Positions 17,052 through 27,571 of a stretch of DNA of 64,000 nucleotides are shown piece after piece. The DNA is from Rosenbergiella nectarea (GTDB lineage Bacteria; Pseudomonadota; Gammaproteobacteria; Enterobacterales; Enterobacteriaceae). The notes under the pieces were generated by a model that was not told the DNA's origin, did no database searches, and saw nothing but the letters and a program-made list of their open reading frames with translations. The stretch spans positions 113,020 through 177,019 of the forward strand of contig NZ_FOGC01000009.1 in NCBI RefSeq assembly GCF_900111105.1, written 5' to 3'. Made by a program: the position numbers and the translations under genes. Every line of letters starts with the position of its first letter. The first letter of the stretch is position 1.

Positions 17052-18692
17052 TTACTCCACGCCGACCTGCTGACTAAAGGTCGGCGTAGTAAATGCTCCC
17101 TGTAAAGAGGACGGTGGGGCGGTGAGTGACGGCAGATTTCCTTTAAGGTGTAGACTAAAGTTGCCTTGCCCGGACAGGGGGCGTGGCCAAAACCACTGTG
17201 TGAATGCGGCGTAAGGCACCTTCTCGCCACGCAGTGAGAGGGCAAAAGGGTGTGTCGGTGATTGGGCAATATCTAGGCTACCGACCACAGGACCTTCCTG
17301 TACTAATCCCTTAATATTTTGCAAACTCAATCTATTGCTGTTCGCGCTGAGTGTAAACCAGAGCGCCCGAATATCTTGGCGATTAAAGGTTGCGGCCGCG
17401 GCATAGTATTCTGCCTCGCCCTTCCAAAGTCCCCACTGGCGCTGTTGCGCAAGTTGTAGCTGAGTCCCCGTGATATGTGCCGCGGTCATCTGGAATGGAT
17501 AGTCGACGTTAATATCGATCAGCAGACCATTCTCCACACTCAGGTTATTAAGCGTAATCGAATGGATAGCCTGTGGCAGGGGGGTCTGGAGGAACTGACG
17601 CCAGTCGGCGGGTAAGGTATAGCGAATATTGCTGAAACTCAGCGTATCTAACTGAATTTCCCCGGTCTTTCTTAGCCACTGCCCTTTGGCGGAGACGGTC
17701 CCTTTCGCCCAACCGGCATCAAATTGATCAAGGATAATATTACCCTCTGCAGCGGTTAGTCTGAGGTGTGGTTGCGACCATTGTTCTGTCCCCAAGATGA
17801 GGCTGTCCGCGTTTAACGCTAAGTGACCTGCGGATCCTGAGGTATTGGTAAGGTTCTGGCCGTTGGCTGATACATCGTTGGCTACCCAGTCTGGGCCAAC
17901 GATACTGAGATGGTTGATCGCTAAGTCTTGAATGGTGACTGGCGGTAGCATCGCCGTAGCGAAGAGGTCAGCTAAGCCTTTATCGGTTTGAAAACGGATA
18001 TTATCGAGTCGCAGCGTAGGGATTTGCCACTCGCCTTCCGCCGACCGTGAAAGTTTGCCTTCAAAAGTCCCACGCTGAACGGCCCCGGATAATGCGGTGA
18101 TCGTCAACCGCTGAGCGTCTTTATCCCCCTGCGCGACCAACTTATCGAAATGCCGATGGGCAACATGCACGCCTTCTGCTGAAAACCTGAAGGTAAATTT
18201 CTTACCTAATAGCGCTTGTTGACTCGGCATCCACGGCGATAACACTCCGTTGATATGTTCCGCAGAAAGGCAGTTGGTTGGATACGGATTTAATAATTTA
18301 ACCGCCTGAAGCTCTAAGCGATCGGCGCTGATTGGGAGTGTCGCTTCAGGGGTTAAATTACTGAGGATCAGTGTACCTTGTTCGATAGTAAGCTGCGCGA
18401 AATGTGCCGGGCTGACCAGCTGGCGAGCAGTGAGTGATAGCGACAGTTTACCGGCAATCAGCAGCGCAGGTTGACCATCTTCGCCAAAGGTGACCTTGTC
18501 GATATGAAAGGTTAAGGGATGCGACCAATCATGGGAAAGACGCTCAATCGATAAATGATAAGCTGTCGCATCACTAATCCATCGGCAGGCTGCGGCGATT
18601 CCCCAATGACTACGTAAGACGGCATAACCGAGACTCACTAGGACGAGCAGGAGTATTATAAGAGAGAGGAGCAATTTAACGAGTAACTTCAT
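17052..18692 (-). CDS. yicH: AsmA-family protein YicH
   Basis: 546 residues, with an N-terminal membrane anchor (MKLLVKLLLSLIILLLVLVS) and a long beta-rich periplasmic part. Stretches such as VTFGEDGQPALL, GPDWVANDVS, AAAATFNRQDIRA and the C-terminal LSGQGNFSLHLKG match E. coli YicH (569 residues). AsmA/TamB-like proteins span the periplasm and are linked to lipid traffic and outer-membrane homeostasis; YicH itself is little characterised. ATG 18692 is preferred because AGGAA lies six bases upstream; an ATG two codons earlier touches that site. Confidence 0.85.
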   Translation of the reverse strand: MKLLVKLLLSLIILLLVLVSLGYAVLRSHWGIAAACRWISDATAYHLSIERLSHDWSHPLTFHIDKVTFGEDGQPALLIAGKLSLSLTARQLVSPAHFAQLTIEQGTLILSNLTPEATLPISADRLELQAVKLLNPYPTNCLSAEHINGVLSPWMPSQQALLGKKFTFRFSAEGVHVAHRHFDKLVAQGDKDAQRLTITALSGAVQRGTFEGKLSRSAEGEWQIPTLRLDNIRFQTDKGLADLFATAMLPPVTIQDLAINHLSIVGPDWVANDVSANGQNLTNTSGSAGHLALNADSLILGTEQWSQPHLRLTAAEGNIILDQFDAGWAKGTVSAKGQWLRKTGEIQLDTLSFSNIRYTLPADWRQFLQTPLPQAIHSITLNNLSVENGLLIDINVDYPFQMTAAHITGTQLQLAQQRQWGLWKGEAEYYAAAATFNRQDIRALWFTLSANSNRLSLQNIKGLVQEGPVVGSLDIAQSPTHPFALSLRGEKVPYAAFTQWFWPRPLSGQGNFSLHLKGNLPSLTAPPSSLQGAFTTPTFSQQVGVE

Positions 18693-18764
18693 CGGCATTT
18701 CCTAATGATGAGCGAACTGTTGGTTATGCCTCAAAATCACTGTCAGCTCAAGGAGCATAAAGAC

Positions 18765-18794
18765 GACTGACTATCTGGATCAATAATCAGTCGG
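18765..18794 (-). terminator. Hairpin downstream of xanP
   Basis: Arms CGACTGA (18765-18771) and TCAGTCG (18788-18794), with three further pairs after a mismatch, lie just past the xanP stop. On the minus strand a short T-containing tail follows. It separates xanP from yicH. Confidence 0.5.
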
Positions 18795-18804
18795 ATATTA
18801 TGAC

Positions 18805-20187
18805 CTATTCCTCGCGAGGCAAAATCAGGTTTAACACGATAGCTGTTACGCCACCGGCAGCGATACCCGAGGAAAAGAGTGTACGAAGCCACTCGGGTGC
18901 AAACTGGAGAATTTCTGGGTGTTGCGAAACCCCTAATCCAATCCCCAAAGATAATGCCATGACCATGATTGCGCGGCGATTTAAGGTTTCTCGAGCCACG
19001 ATACGTACCCCTGAGGCAGCAATGGTCCCAAACATCACTAAGGTTGCTCCACCGAGCACCGGTTCGGGGATATTTTGTACAATATCACTGACGGCAAGAA
19101 AAAGCCCTAACAGCATTAACATTATTGCGACAATAAAACCGACATAGCGGCTGGCGACCCCAGTCAGTTGGATCACGCCATTATTTTGGCCGAAACAGGA
19201 ATTAGGGAAAGTGTTGAACAGCGCCGAAACACAGCTATTTATTCCGTTAGCCAGCACCCCACCCTTGAGACGTTGCATATAAAGAGGGCCTTTTACCGGT
19301 TGCTCTGAGACATCCGAGGTGGCAGTAATATCGCCAATGGTTTCAAGCGATGTCACCATGAATACCAGCATCAAGGGGAGTAATAAATTCCAATCGATCT
19401 CAAGCCCATAACGTAACGGTTGGGGCCACATCACCAGTGGATGCGTGGTGCTCGGTAGAGCACTCGGTAACACCCCCATCGTCCAGGCAAGGATGTAGCC
19501 GATTAGCATGGCAATAAACAGAGCGGCAATTCTTAGGTAAGGATTTTTTTGGCGATTCAATAGGATGATGGTTAATAACACGACCCCCGCCAACAGTAAA
19601 TTCGTCGGTGAGCCAAAACTATGGTCAGCCATTGCGCTAAAACCTCCTCCTACCGAGGTTAAGCCGACCTGAATCAACGAGAGGCCAATAATCATGACCA
19701 CAATCCCCGAGACCAGTGGGGTGATGACACGCTGAACATACGGAAGTATTCGCGAAATAATCATTTCGGTACAGGAGGCAAGCATTAGAGTACCGAAGAG
19801 AGCGGCCATCATGTGAGAGGTGTCTGCGCCTCCTTGTTTCAAGGCGAGGCCACCCATAATGAGCGGCGAGACAAAGTTAAAGCTGGTCCCTTGTACCGAC
19901 AGTAGGCCTGAGCCAATAGGACCCCACGTTTTAATCTGCAATAGGGAGGCGATGCCGGAAGCAAAGAGCGACATACTCAGAATATGCCGCGTGTCTTCTG
20001 CCGGTAAGTTTAAGCCCTTACAGATCAGGAGTGCTGGCGTAATCACGGCCACGAACATGGCCAGTAAGTGCTGCAAGGCGGCAAATATAGCTTGTGGAAG
20101 CGGAGGGCGAGCTTCTAGCGGATAGATTAGCTCACTACGCGGAGCAAGTGGCGGGTTTTCAGTCGGTTCGACACGTTCGGCGGACAT
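18805..20187 (-). CDS. xanP: Xanthine:proton symporter XanP
   Basis: 460 residues, nucleobase-ascorbate transporter (NAT/NCS2) family, about 14 hydrophobic segments in the inner membrane. Signatures are [17 protein letters not shown] (with the conserved His), [26 protein letters not shown] and the NAT motif [10 protein letters not shown]. Sequence is far closer to E. coli XanP than to UacT or XanQ. A PurR-like box lies upstream. In E. coli gltS separates it from recG; here it follows recG directly. Confidence 0.93.
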   Translation of the reverse strand: MSAERVEPTENPPLAPRSELIYPLEARPPLPQAIFAALQHLLAMFVAVITPALLICKGLNLPAEDTRHILSMSLFASGIASLLQIKTWGPIGSGLLSVQGTSFNFVSPLIMGGLALKQGGADTSHMMAALFGTLMLASCTEMIISRILPYVQRVITPLVSGIVVMIIGLSLIQVGLTSVGGGFSAMADHSFGSPTNLLLAGVVLLTIILLNRQKNPYLRIAALFIAMLIGYILAWTMGVLPSALPSTTHPLVMWPQPLRYGLEIDWNLLLPLMLVFMVTSLETIGDITATSDVSEQPVKGPLYMQRLKGGVLANGINSCVSALFNTFPNSCFGQNNGVIQLTGVASRYVGFIVAIMLMLLGLFLAVSDIVQNIPEPVLGGATLVMFGTIAASGVRIVARETLNRRAIMVMALSLGIGLGVSQHPEILQFAPEWLRTLFSSGIAAGGVTAIVLNLILPREE

Positions 20188-20242
20188 AGTTTTTCTCTGG
20201 CAGAGTCATAAAAAGGGGCAATTTTAAAGGAGTCGGGTACGA

Positions 20243-20258
20243 TTGCAAACGATTGCTT
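20243..20258. promoter_or_regulatory. PurR-like operator upstream of xanP
   Basis: TTGCAAACGATTGCTT contains GCAAACGATTGC, one base from the palindromic PurR core GCAAACGTTTGC. It is 56-71 bases before the xanP start, a sensible place for purine repression of a purine transporter. Confidence 0.6.
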
Positions 20259-20281
20259 AGACTTAGGCCACTCTCAATGGC

Positions 20282-22360
20282 TCAAACGTTACTGAACAGC
20301 GTTTTGGCCGGTAGCCATCGTTCAATCAACGCTTTCGACTGTTCGGGGTAGTGCTGGTGGAGATGCTTGGCGATACGCTGTATTTCAGGGATTAAGCTTT
20401 GGTCACGGACTAAATCCACGACTTTAAATTCAGCGTTTCCGGTTTGTTTCGTCCCGAGCAGTTCTCCCGGGCCTCGTATTTCTAGGTCATGCTGAGCGAT
20501 GATAAATCCATCATTGGTATCGCGCAGCACCTGCAAACGCTTTTGCGCAGTTTTACTGAGAGGCGGTTTATACAATAAGACGCAGTGTGAGGCGATAGCG
20601 CCACGACCGACTCGTCCGCGCAACTGGTGTAACTGGGCTAAGCCAAGACGTTCGGCATTATCAATTATCATCAAACTTGAATTCGGGACATCTACGCCCA
20701 CTTCAATGACGGTCGTCGCAATAAGAAGATCCAGTTCATGCCCTTTAAATTGCTGCATAATCTGCTGTTTTTCAGCCGGTTTCATTCTGCCGTGCACTAA
20801 ACCGATACGCATTGCAGGCAGGGCGGCTTGAAGTTCGATCAATGTGTTCTCAGCCGCTTGCGCTTCGAGCTGCTCTGATTCTTCAATCAAGGTGCATACC
20901 CAATAAGCCTGTCGACCTTCGGCACACGCTTTTTCAACGCGGGTAATGATCTCGCTACGCCGAGAGTCTGGAATGGCCACAGTCGTGACAGGGGTACGGC
21001 CAGGCGGTAACTCATCAATGGTCGATGTCTCGAGATCGGCATACGCGGTCATCGCTAAGGTGCGGGGTATAGGGGTTGCCGTCATGATGAGTTGATGCGG
21101 ATGAAAACCTTGTTGCTGACCTTTTTCCCACAGCGCGAGACGTTGGTGAACACCAAAACGGTGCTGCTCATCGATAATGACCAGAGCCAAATGTTGGAAT
21201 TGAATATGTTCTTGGAAGAGGGCATGAGTCCCTACTACCATTTGCACTTCGCCGCGGGCAATACGCTCTTGCTCGGCAGCGCGCGCTTTCCCTTTCTGTT
21301 TTCCGGCTAGCCAGCCGACTTGAATGCCGAGTGGCTCGAACCAAGTACGGAAATTATGCGCGTGCTGTTCGGCAAGTAGCTCGGTGGGGGCCATCATCAC
21401 CACTTGCTGGTCGGCGGCAATGACTTGTAATGCGGCCAGTGCGGCCACCAAGGTTTTTCCCGATCCTACATCGCCTTGAACGAGACGTAACATCGGATAG
21501 GGGTGCGCTAAATCCTGTTCGATCTCCTTGACTACACGCTGCTGTGCGCCGGTCGGCGTAAAGGGGAGCTGGCTTAATAATTGCTCCGATAAACGGTAAT
21601 CAGGTTTGAAGGATAAGGCTCGATACTGCTGCGCCCCAGCCCGCGCTTGTAACATACTGAGCTGATGTGCCAATAACTCTTCGGTAATCAGTCGTAATTG
21701 TGCAGGATGACGGCCCAGCTCAACATCGGCTAACTGCATTTCCGGAGGCGGGCGATGTAATAGCTGCAATGCCTCAGTCAGTGACAATAGGCTGCGACAA
21801 AGTTCTTGGGGCAATAATTCCTGAATAGGATTATGTTGCAGCAATACCAATGCTTGATCCGTTAAATTACGCAGCGTGGCTTGACGAATTCCATCGGTAG
21901 CGGGGTAAACCGGGGTCAAGGTCTCTTGCAGGGTGATGGACTGTTGCTCATCCTGCTGACGATATTCAGGGTGAATAATTTCTGGGCCGCGCTGTCCGCG
22001 TCGGATCTCGCCCCATGCAATGATTCTCTTACCCGTCGCCAAGCCATTTTTCATCCCCGCATTGAAGTTGAAAAAGCGTAGCGTAAGGGTCCCTGTTCCA
22101 TCGCTGATTTGGCAAACTAGCATGCGTCGACGGCCAAAGGTGATCTCGCTGTGTAACACCTCTCCGCAGACGGTGGTATGTGAACCGGCTTGTAAGTCAT
22201 TGATAGCGGTAAGGTGCGTACGGTCTTCGTAGCGTAATGGCAGATGTAACAGTAAATCTTGTAGCGTATGGAGGCCGATTTTCGCTAATTTAGCGGATTG
22301 GCTGGCACCGACACCGGTCAGTGTAGTGAGCGGGATGGCATCAAGCAGGCGACCTTTCAT
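20282..22360 (-). CDS. recG: ATP-dependent DNA helicase RecG
   Basis: 692 residues (E. coli 693). An N-terminal wedge/OB domain (about 1-160) is followed by SF2 helicase domains: Walker A GDVGSGKT, Walker B DEQHRFG, motif III TATPIPRT, motif VI QLRGRVGRG, and the TRG motif near the C-terminus. RecG remodels stalled forks and branch-migrates Holliday junctions. ATG 22360 overlaps the trmH stop (ATGA), so recG is translationally coupled to trmH; an earlier in-frame ATG inside trmH is unlikely. Confidence 0.98.
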   Translation of the reverse strand: MKGRLLDAIPLTTLTGVGASQSAKLAKIGLHTLQDLLLHLPLRYEDRTHLTAINDLQAGSHTTVCGEVLHSEITFGRRRMLVCQISDGTGTLTLRFFNFNAGMKNGLATGKRIIAWGEIRRGQRGPEIIHPEYRQQDEQQSITLQETLTPVYPATDGIRQATLRNLTDQALVLLQHNPIQELLPQELCRSLLSLTEALQLLHRPPPEMQLADVELGRHPAQLRLITEELLAHQLSMLQARAGAQQYRALSFKPDYRLSEQLLSQLPFTPTGAQQRVVKEIEQDLAHPYPMLRLVQGDVGSGKTLVAALAALQVIAADQQVVMMAPTELLAEQHAHNFRTWFEPLGIQVGWLAGKQKGKARAAEQERIARGEVQMVVGTHALFQEHIQFQHLALVIIDEQHRFGVHQRLALWEKGQQQGFHPHQLIMTATPIPRTLAMTAYADLETSTIDELPPGRTPVTTVAIPDSRRSEIITRVEKACAEGRQAYWVCTLIEESEQLEAQAAENTLIELQAALPAMRIGLVHGRMKPAEKQQIMQQFKGHELDLLIATTVIEVGVDVPNSSLMIIDNAERLGLAQLHQLRGRVGRGAIASHCVLLYKPPLSKTAQKRLQVLRDTNDGFIIAQHDLEIRGPGELLGTKQTGNAEFKVVDLVRDQSLIPEIQRIAKHLHQHYPEQSKALIERWLPAKTLFSNV

Positions 22361-23052
22361 CGTTTTCTCGTGGCCTGCATACTGTCCCACCATGCCTGAT
22401 CGGCATGAATGTTGCCTTCATGATCAATTCGTGGATAGGGTAAGCCTTTGTGTTTGGCCACCCGAGCAAGGGTAGGGTAGCCGCCTTCAAACAGGAGTCG
22501 TTGCTGCTCTTGTGGGTCAATATCGCTATAGTCACGCTGGTATAAGCCTGCAACCTGACGTTGACGTTGGGCTTCGTACAAGATTAAGGCCGCCGCCACG
22601 GAGACATTCAGCGATTGTACCATTCCGAGCATTGGGATCACGATATGGTGGTCTGCCAACGCTAGCGCTTGGTCACTGATACCGGTCTTTTCTTGCCCCA
22701 CAATAATACAGGTTGGTTTGGTGTAATCAATCTCTCGAAAATCAACCGCTTTGTCGCTTAAGTTGGTCGCGAGCACCTGCATAGTTTGCGCCGTAACTTC
22801 AGACACGGCCTGTTCAATGCTGTCATGCGTATGAACATTGACCCAGTTATTGCTGCCTGCCGAGGATGAGACAGCGGTTCGCATCTTTTCTTCTGGCCAT
22901 ACGGCATGGATATCATGGATACCGATCGCATCGGCCGTACGAATAATCGCCGAAATATTATGCGGCTTATGGACTTGTTCAAGACACAGGGTCAGGTCAG
23001 GCTGGCGTCTCGCCAGCATTTCCTGAATTCGAGCAAGTCGTTGGGAATTCAT
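22357..23052 (-). CDS. trmH: tRNA (Gm18)-2'-O-methyltransferase TrmH
   Basis: 231 residues, SPOUT methyltransferase. Motif 1 is QVHKPHNISAIIRTADAIG; the C-terminal knot motifs are IVGQEKTGIS and IPMLGMVQSLNVSVAAALIL. It methylates G18 in the D loop of tRNAs. ATG 23052 gives the E. coli-like N-terminus NSQRLARIQEMLARRQPDL. It sits four bases after spoT in gmk-rpoZ-spoT-trmH-recG. Confidence 0.97.
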   Translation of the reverse strand: MNSQRLARIQEMLARRQPDLTLCLEQVHKPHNISAIIRTADAIGIHDIHAVWPEEKMRTAVSSSAGSNNWVNVHTHDSIEQAVSEVTAQTMQVLATNLSDKAVDFREIDYTKPTCIIVGQEKTGISDQALALADHHIVIPMLGMVQSLNVSVAAALILYEAQRQRQVAGLYQRDYSDIDPQEQQRLLFEGGYPTLARVAKHKGLPYPRIDHEGNIHADQAWWDSMQATRKR

Positions 23053-23056
23053 AAGC

Positions 23057-25174
23057 TTAGTTACGATTTCGTTGGACTTTAATGACATCGGACATCACAC
23101 GTAGTTTACGCATGATATTGGCTAGATGGACGCGATCATGAACGGTAAGCCGTAAATAAGCGGTGTAAACCCGGCCATCGCGCTCTTCGGTGTTCAGGCT
23201 CTGAATATTGGAGCGCTCCTGATTGATCGCTGCCGTTAAGTTGGCTAATACCCCTTGATGATTAAACATATCGACTTTTAATTCGGCGATAAAGTCTTGT
23301 TCAGTATGGGTATCCCACTCGACTGGCATAAATTTCTCGGCCTCTTTGCTGAAGCCGCGGATATTACGACAGGATTCATGATGCACCACTAACCCTTTAC
23401 CGGGGCTAATATGTGCCAAGATCGGGTCACCAGGAATCGGGCGACAACATTTTGCAAAGGTAATCAATACCCCTTCAGCACCTTTGATTGGGAGCTTGTG
23501 GCGTTTCGAGTGACTACCGGTTGCCGTGTCATGCGATTCAGGTTGTGGAAGAAGGTTCTTCGCCACGACGACACTCATCGCGTTACCTAGGCCGATTTCA
23601 GCCAGTAGGTCGTCGAAGCTGGCGAGCTTCATGCGTTCAAGCTCGTGCTGAATGCTCTCTTGTGGCACTTCAGCCAGTTTTTTACTGCCGCCCAGCGCAT
23701 GGCTGAGTAAGCGTCGACCCAGTAAAACCGAATCTTCACGTTTAAGATTCTTCAGTAGCTGACGAATTTTGGCGCGCGCTTTGGAGCTGACGACAAAATT
23801 CAACCAGGCCGCGTTGGGCCGTGCCCCAGGCGCGGTAATGATTTCGATAGTTTGTCCACTGGTCAGCGGTTGTGACAGAGGATAGGGTTGACGATCAACT
23901 CTCGCACCGACACAAGCATGGCCAATATCGGTATGCACCGCGTAGGCGAAATCGACCGGTGTCGCTTCGGCTGGCAGTTCGACGATACGGCCTTCTGGGG
24001 TGAAGACATAGATCTCATCAGGGAACAGGTCAGACTTCACGCTCTCGATGAACTCAAAGGAGTTACCTGAGCTTTGTTGTAGCTCAATTAAGCTCTGTAA
24101 CCAGCGTTGGGCACGCAGCTGAGCGGTTGTGACACTTTCGCCTTGCTGTTTGTAGGCCCAGTGTGCAGCGACCCCCATCTCGGCCATCTGATCCATATCT
24201 TCAGTACGGATTTGCACTTCGACGGGAACACCGTGCGGACCGATCATTGAGGTATGCAACGATTGATAGCCGTTGGCCTTAGGAATGGCAATATAGTCTT
24301 TCATACGGCCTGGGCGAGGCTTGAATAAGCTATGCATTTGGCCTAAGACGCGGTAACAAGTATCAATATCTTTGACGATGACCCGAAAGGCGTAAATATC
24401 CATGATGGAGTGGAAGCGCTGTTCTTTCAGGTGCATTTTACGATAGATAGAGTAAAGATGCTTTTCGCGACCGCTGACTCGGCAAGGGATGCCGGCTTCT
24501 TGCAAACGGCCGTCGATTTCACTCAAGATGCGTTGGATCATCTCTTTACGGTTGCCGCGGGCGGCCTTAACCACTTCTTTGATCACACGGTAACGGTTAG
24601 GATACAAGGCCTCGAAGCCGAGTTCCTCTAATTCCGTTTTAAGATGGTGGATACCGAGACGATGGGCAAGCGGACTGTAGATTTCAAGCGTTTCAAGCGC
24701 GATACGACGACGTTTATCGGTACGCAACGAGCCGAGCGTACGCATATTATGCGTACGGTCAGCCAGTTTAATTAAGATCACGCGGATGTCTTGCACCATC
24801 GCCATGATCATTTTGCGAAAGTTTTCTGCTTGCGCTTCTTTCTTATCCCGGAATTTAAGTTTATCCAGTTTAGAAACGCCCTCTACCAACTCTGCGACGC
24901 TTTCACCAAATAGCTGCTCGATTTCTTGATACGTGACGGCGGTGTCTTCAATGACGTCATGCAGCAAAGCGGCCATGAGCGTTTCATGATCCAGCTTCAT
25001 CCCTGCCAAAATACAGGCAACGGCTACTGGGTGGGTGATATAGGGCTCACCACTCGAACGAGTTTGTCCTTCGTGAGCATCACGCGCGACGAGATAAGCC
25101 TGCTTGAGACGTAAAATTTGATCTGCAGGCAGGTACTTTTCAATCAGTTGGTTAAGGCTTTCAAACAGATACAA
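23057..25174 (-). CDS. spoT: Bifunctional (p)ppGpp synthase/hydrolase SpoT
   Basis: 705 residues (E. coli 702). HD hydrolase domain (about 1-200, HDVIEDT), synthetase domain (about 230-350, GRMKDYIAIPKANGYQSLHT), TGS domain (about 385-450), helical/zinc-finger region (FAKCCRPIPGDPI) and C-terminal ACT domain. It sets the ppGpp level in stringent response to carbon, fatty acid and iron stress. It follows rpoZ by 21 bases. Confidence 0.98.
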   Translation of the reverse strand: MYLFESLNQLIEKYLPADQILRLKQAYLVARDAHEGQTRSSGEPYITHPVAVACILAGMKLDHETLMAALLHDVIEDTAVTYQEIEQLFGESVAELVEGVSKLDKLKFRDKKEAQAENFRKMIMAMVQDIRVILIKLADRTHNMRTLGSLRTDKRRRIALETLEIYSPLAHRLGIHHLKTELEELGFEALYPNRYRVIKEVVKAARGNRKEMIQRILSEIDGRLQEAGIPCRVSGREKHLYSIYRKMHLKEQRFHSIMDIYAFRVIVKDIDTCYRVLGQMHSLFKPRPGRMKDYIAIPKANGYQSLHTSMIGPHGVPVEVQIRTEDMDQMAEMGVAAHWAYKQQGESVTTAQLRAQRWLQSLIELQQSSGNSFEFIESVKSDLFPDEIYVFTPEGRIVELPAEATPVDFAYAVHTDIGHACVGARVDRQPYPLSQPLTSGQTIEIITAPGARPNAAWLNFVVSSKARAKIRQLLKNLKREDSVLLGRRLLSHALGGSKKLAEVPQESIQHELERMKLASFDDLLAEIGLGNAMSVVVAKNLLPQPESHDTATGSHSKRHKLPIKGAEGVLITFAKCCRPIPGDPILAHISPGKGLVVHHESCRNIRGFSKEAEKFMPVEWDTHTEQDFIAELKVDMFNHQGVLANLTAAINQERSNIQSLNTEERDGRVYTAYLRLTVHDRVHLANIMRKLRVMSDVIKVQRNRN

Positions 25175-25195
25175 GGGCTACCTTCACTATAAGAA

Positions 25196-25471
25196 TTAAC
25201 GACGGCCTTCAGCGATAGCATTGACAGCTTGCAGTTCTGCAGCTTCTTGCTCGTGCTGGTCTTGGCGCTCACGCACATCAAGAATACTGTTGGTGATTAA
25301 ACCTTCCTCGATTTCGCGCAGGGCGATCACGGTTTGTTTATCATTTTCTTCAGGAACCAGTGCATCTTTGCCGCCGGTTTGTAATTGACGTGCGCGGCGT
25401 GCAGCAACTAACACTAAGTCAAAACGGTTGCCAACTTGTTCTACTGCATCTTGTACGGTTACGCGTGCCAT
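25196..25471 (-). CDS. rpoZ: RNA polymerase omega subunit
   Basis: 91 residues, identical length to E. coli omega, beginning [30 protein letters not shown]. Omega binds the beta' C-terminus, aids core assembly and forms part of ppGpp site 1, which fits its place directly before spoT. Confidence 0.98.
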   Translation of the reverse strand: MARVTVQDAVEQVGNRFDLVLVAARRARQLQTGGKDALVPEENDKQTVIALREIEEGLITNSILDVRERQDQHEQEAAELQAVNAIAEGRR

Positions 25472-25524
25472 ATAGGTATTACTCCACTGATCGGGTATAG
25501 ATAAGGCATGATACTGAAGCGAAT

Positions 25525-26476
<952 letters not shown>

Positions 26477-27409
26477 ATGCGTAGAATTAATCGTGCAGTC
26501 ATGGTTTTAATCGGGAGCAATCTGATCGCCAATGCTTATGCCAGTGATCAGTACCGCGCTTCATGGGAAGATATCTCGGTGGATCTTGGCGTAGGAATGC
26601 TTTCCACAACCACTAAAGAACGTGTTTACGATCCGACTAACGGCCATAAAAACAGTCAATTGAATTGGCGTGTGCGTAATGCGGCAACGTTAAATGGTGC
26701 GATAGAGTGGCGAGTGTTACCAGAACTCTCTTTAGGGGTTGCAGGATGGAGCACTCTTGCGAAGCGTAGTGGCGTGATGAATGACTACGATTGGGAAGAC
26801 GAAAACCAAAAAAGTTGGACGTCAAAGAGCCATCATCCTTCGACTCGATTAAACCGTGCCAACCAGTTCGACATTAGCTTAAAATATTGGCTGCTCTCAA
26901 ATGAGGATGCTCGCGTAGGAATTGTGAGTGGCTACCAACAGACGCGCTATCGTTTCAGTGCTAATGGGGGACAATATAATTATAATAACGGTCAACTCGT
27001 CGGTGAGTTGCCAAATAGTATTCTCAGTATCTCCTACCGCCAAACCTTTAAAACACCTTATATCGGTCTACTAGCCTCCTACCGTTATCAACAATGGGAA
27101 GTGGGGGGCGACGTTAAATACAGTGCTTGGGGACGGGCTTCTGATGTTGATGAGCATTATCTTACCGATACCACCTTTAAGTCGTCTGTTACTACGCAGA
27201 AGTTTGCAGCCTTATCACTCAATGGTGGTTATTATGTCACTGACAATGCCAAGGTCTATCTAGAAGGAACTTGGGGCCGTACCTTTAATCAGAAAGGGTC
27301 TAGCCGTTACCATGATCGTGAAGAAGGCGTCTCGGAGTCGGCAAAAAACAGTGCGGGAATTGAAGCTACGTCACTGATGGCCAGCGTAGGTCTCCGCTAT
27401 AGCTTTTAA
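26477..27409 (+). CDS. Omptin-family outer membrane protease
   Basis: 310 residues with a signal peptide (about 1-22, ending NAYA) and a C-terminal Phe (GLRYSF). The active-site pairs of omptins are present: D103 and D105 in NDYDWED, and D225 with H227 in VDEHYL; HPSTRLN follows as in OmpT. Omptins are ten-stranded outer-membrane barrels that cleave next to basic residues and need lipopolysaccharide. Relatives are OmpT, Pla, PgtE and the Erwinia PlaA type. Which substrate it cleaves cannot be read from sequence. It is a lone gene between gmk and pfkA, a slot with no such gene in E. coli, so probably accessory. Confidence 0.93.
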   Translation: MRRINRAVMVLIGSNLIANAYASDQYRASWEDISVDLGVGMLSTTTKERVYDPTNGHKNSQLNWRVRNAATLNGAIEWRVLPELSLGVAGWSTLAKRSGVMNDYDWEDENQKSWTSKSHHPSTRLNRANQFDISLKYWLLSNEDARVGIVSGYQQTRYRFSANGGQYNYNNGQLVGELPNSILSISYRQTFKTPYIGLLASYRYQQWEVGGDVKYSAWGRASDVDEHYLTDTTFKSSVTTQKFAALSLNGGYYVTDNAKVYLEGTWGRTFNQKGSSRYHDREEGVSESAKNSAGIEATSLMASVGLRYSF

Positions 27410-27496
27410 GCGACTTGTGGAATGATTACCCGGTGGCTGTGAGTTTCGATGACCTATATCAACTCAGGCTGTCGGGTATGTTATATTATGATCCAG

Positions 27497-27528
27497 GGCC
27501 TCGGCATACTTAATTGGTGGCCGAGGCC
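27497..27528 (+). terminator. GC-rich hairpin between omptin gene and pfkA
   Basis: Perfect nine-base arms GGCCTCGGC (27497-27505) and GCCGAGGCC (27520-27528) flank a 14-base loop. A loose TGTTCATTT tail follows, so it could terminate the omptin transcript, but it also lies 43 bases before the pfkA start and could form in its leader. Confidence 0.5.
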
Positions 27529-27571
27529 TGTTCATTTCGCTTAATTTTTACTCATTCATCCAGGGGTTGCT

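Noticed and set aside
21092-21310. 72-codon plus-strand frame inside recG
   Set aside because: Opposite strand of a well-conserved helicase region; hydrophobic and acidic stretches arise by chance from helicase codons.
22361-22393. Longer RecG start inside trmH
   Set aside because: The ATGA overlap at 22357-22360 and the E. coli-like N-terminus MKGRLLDA support the shorter form.
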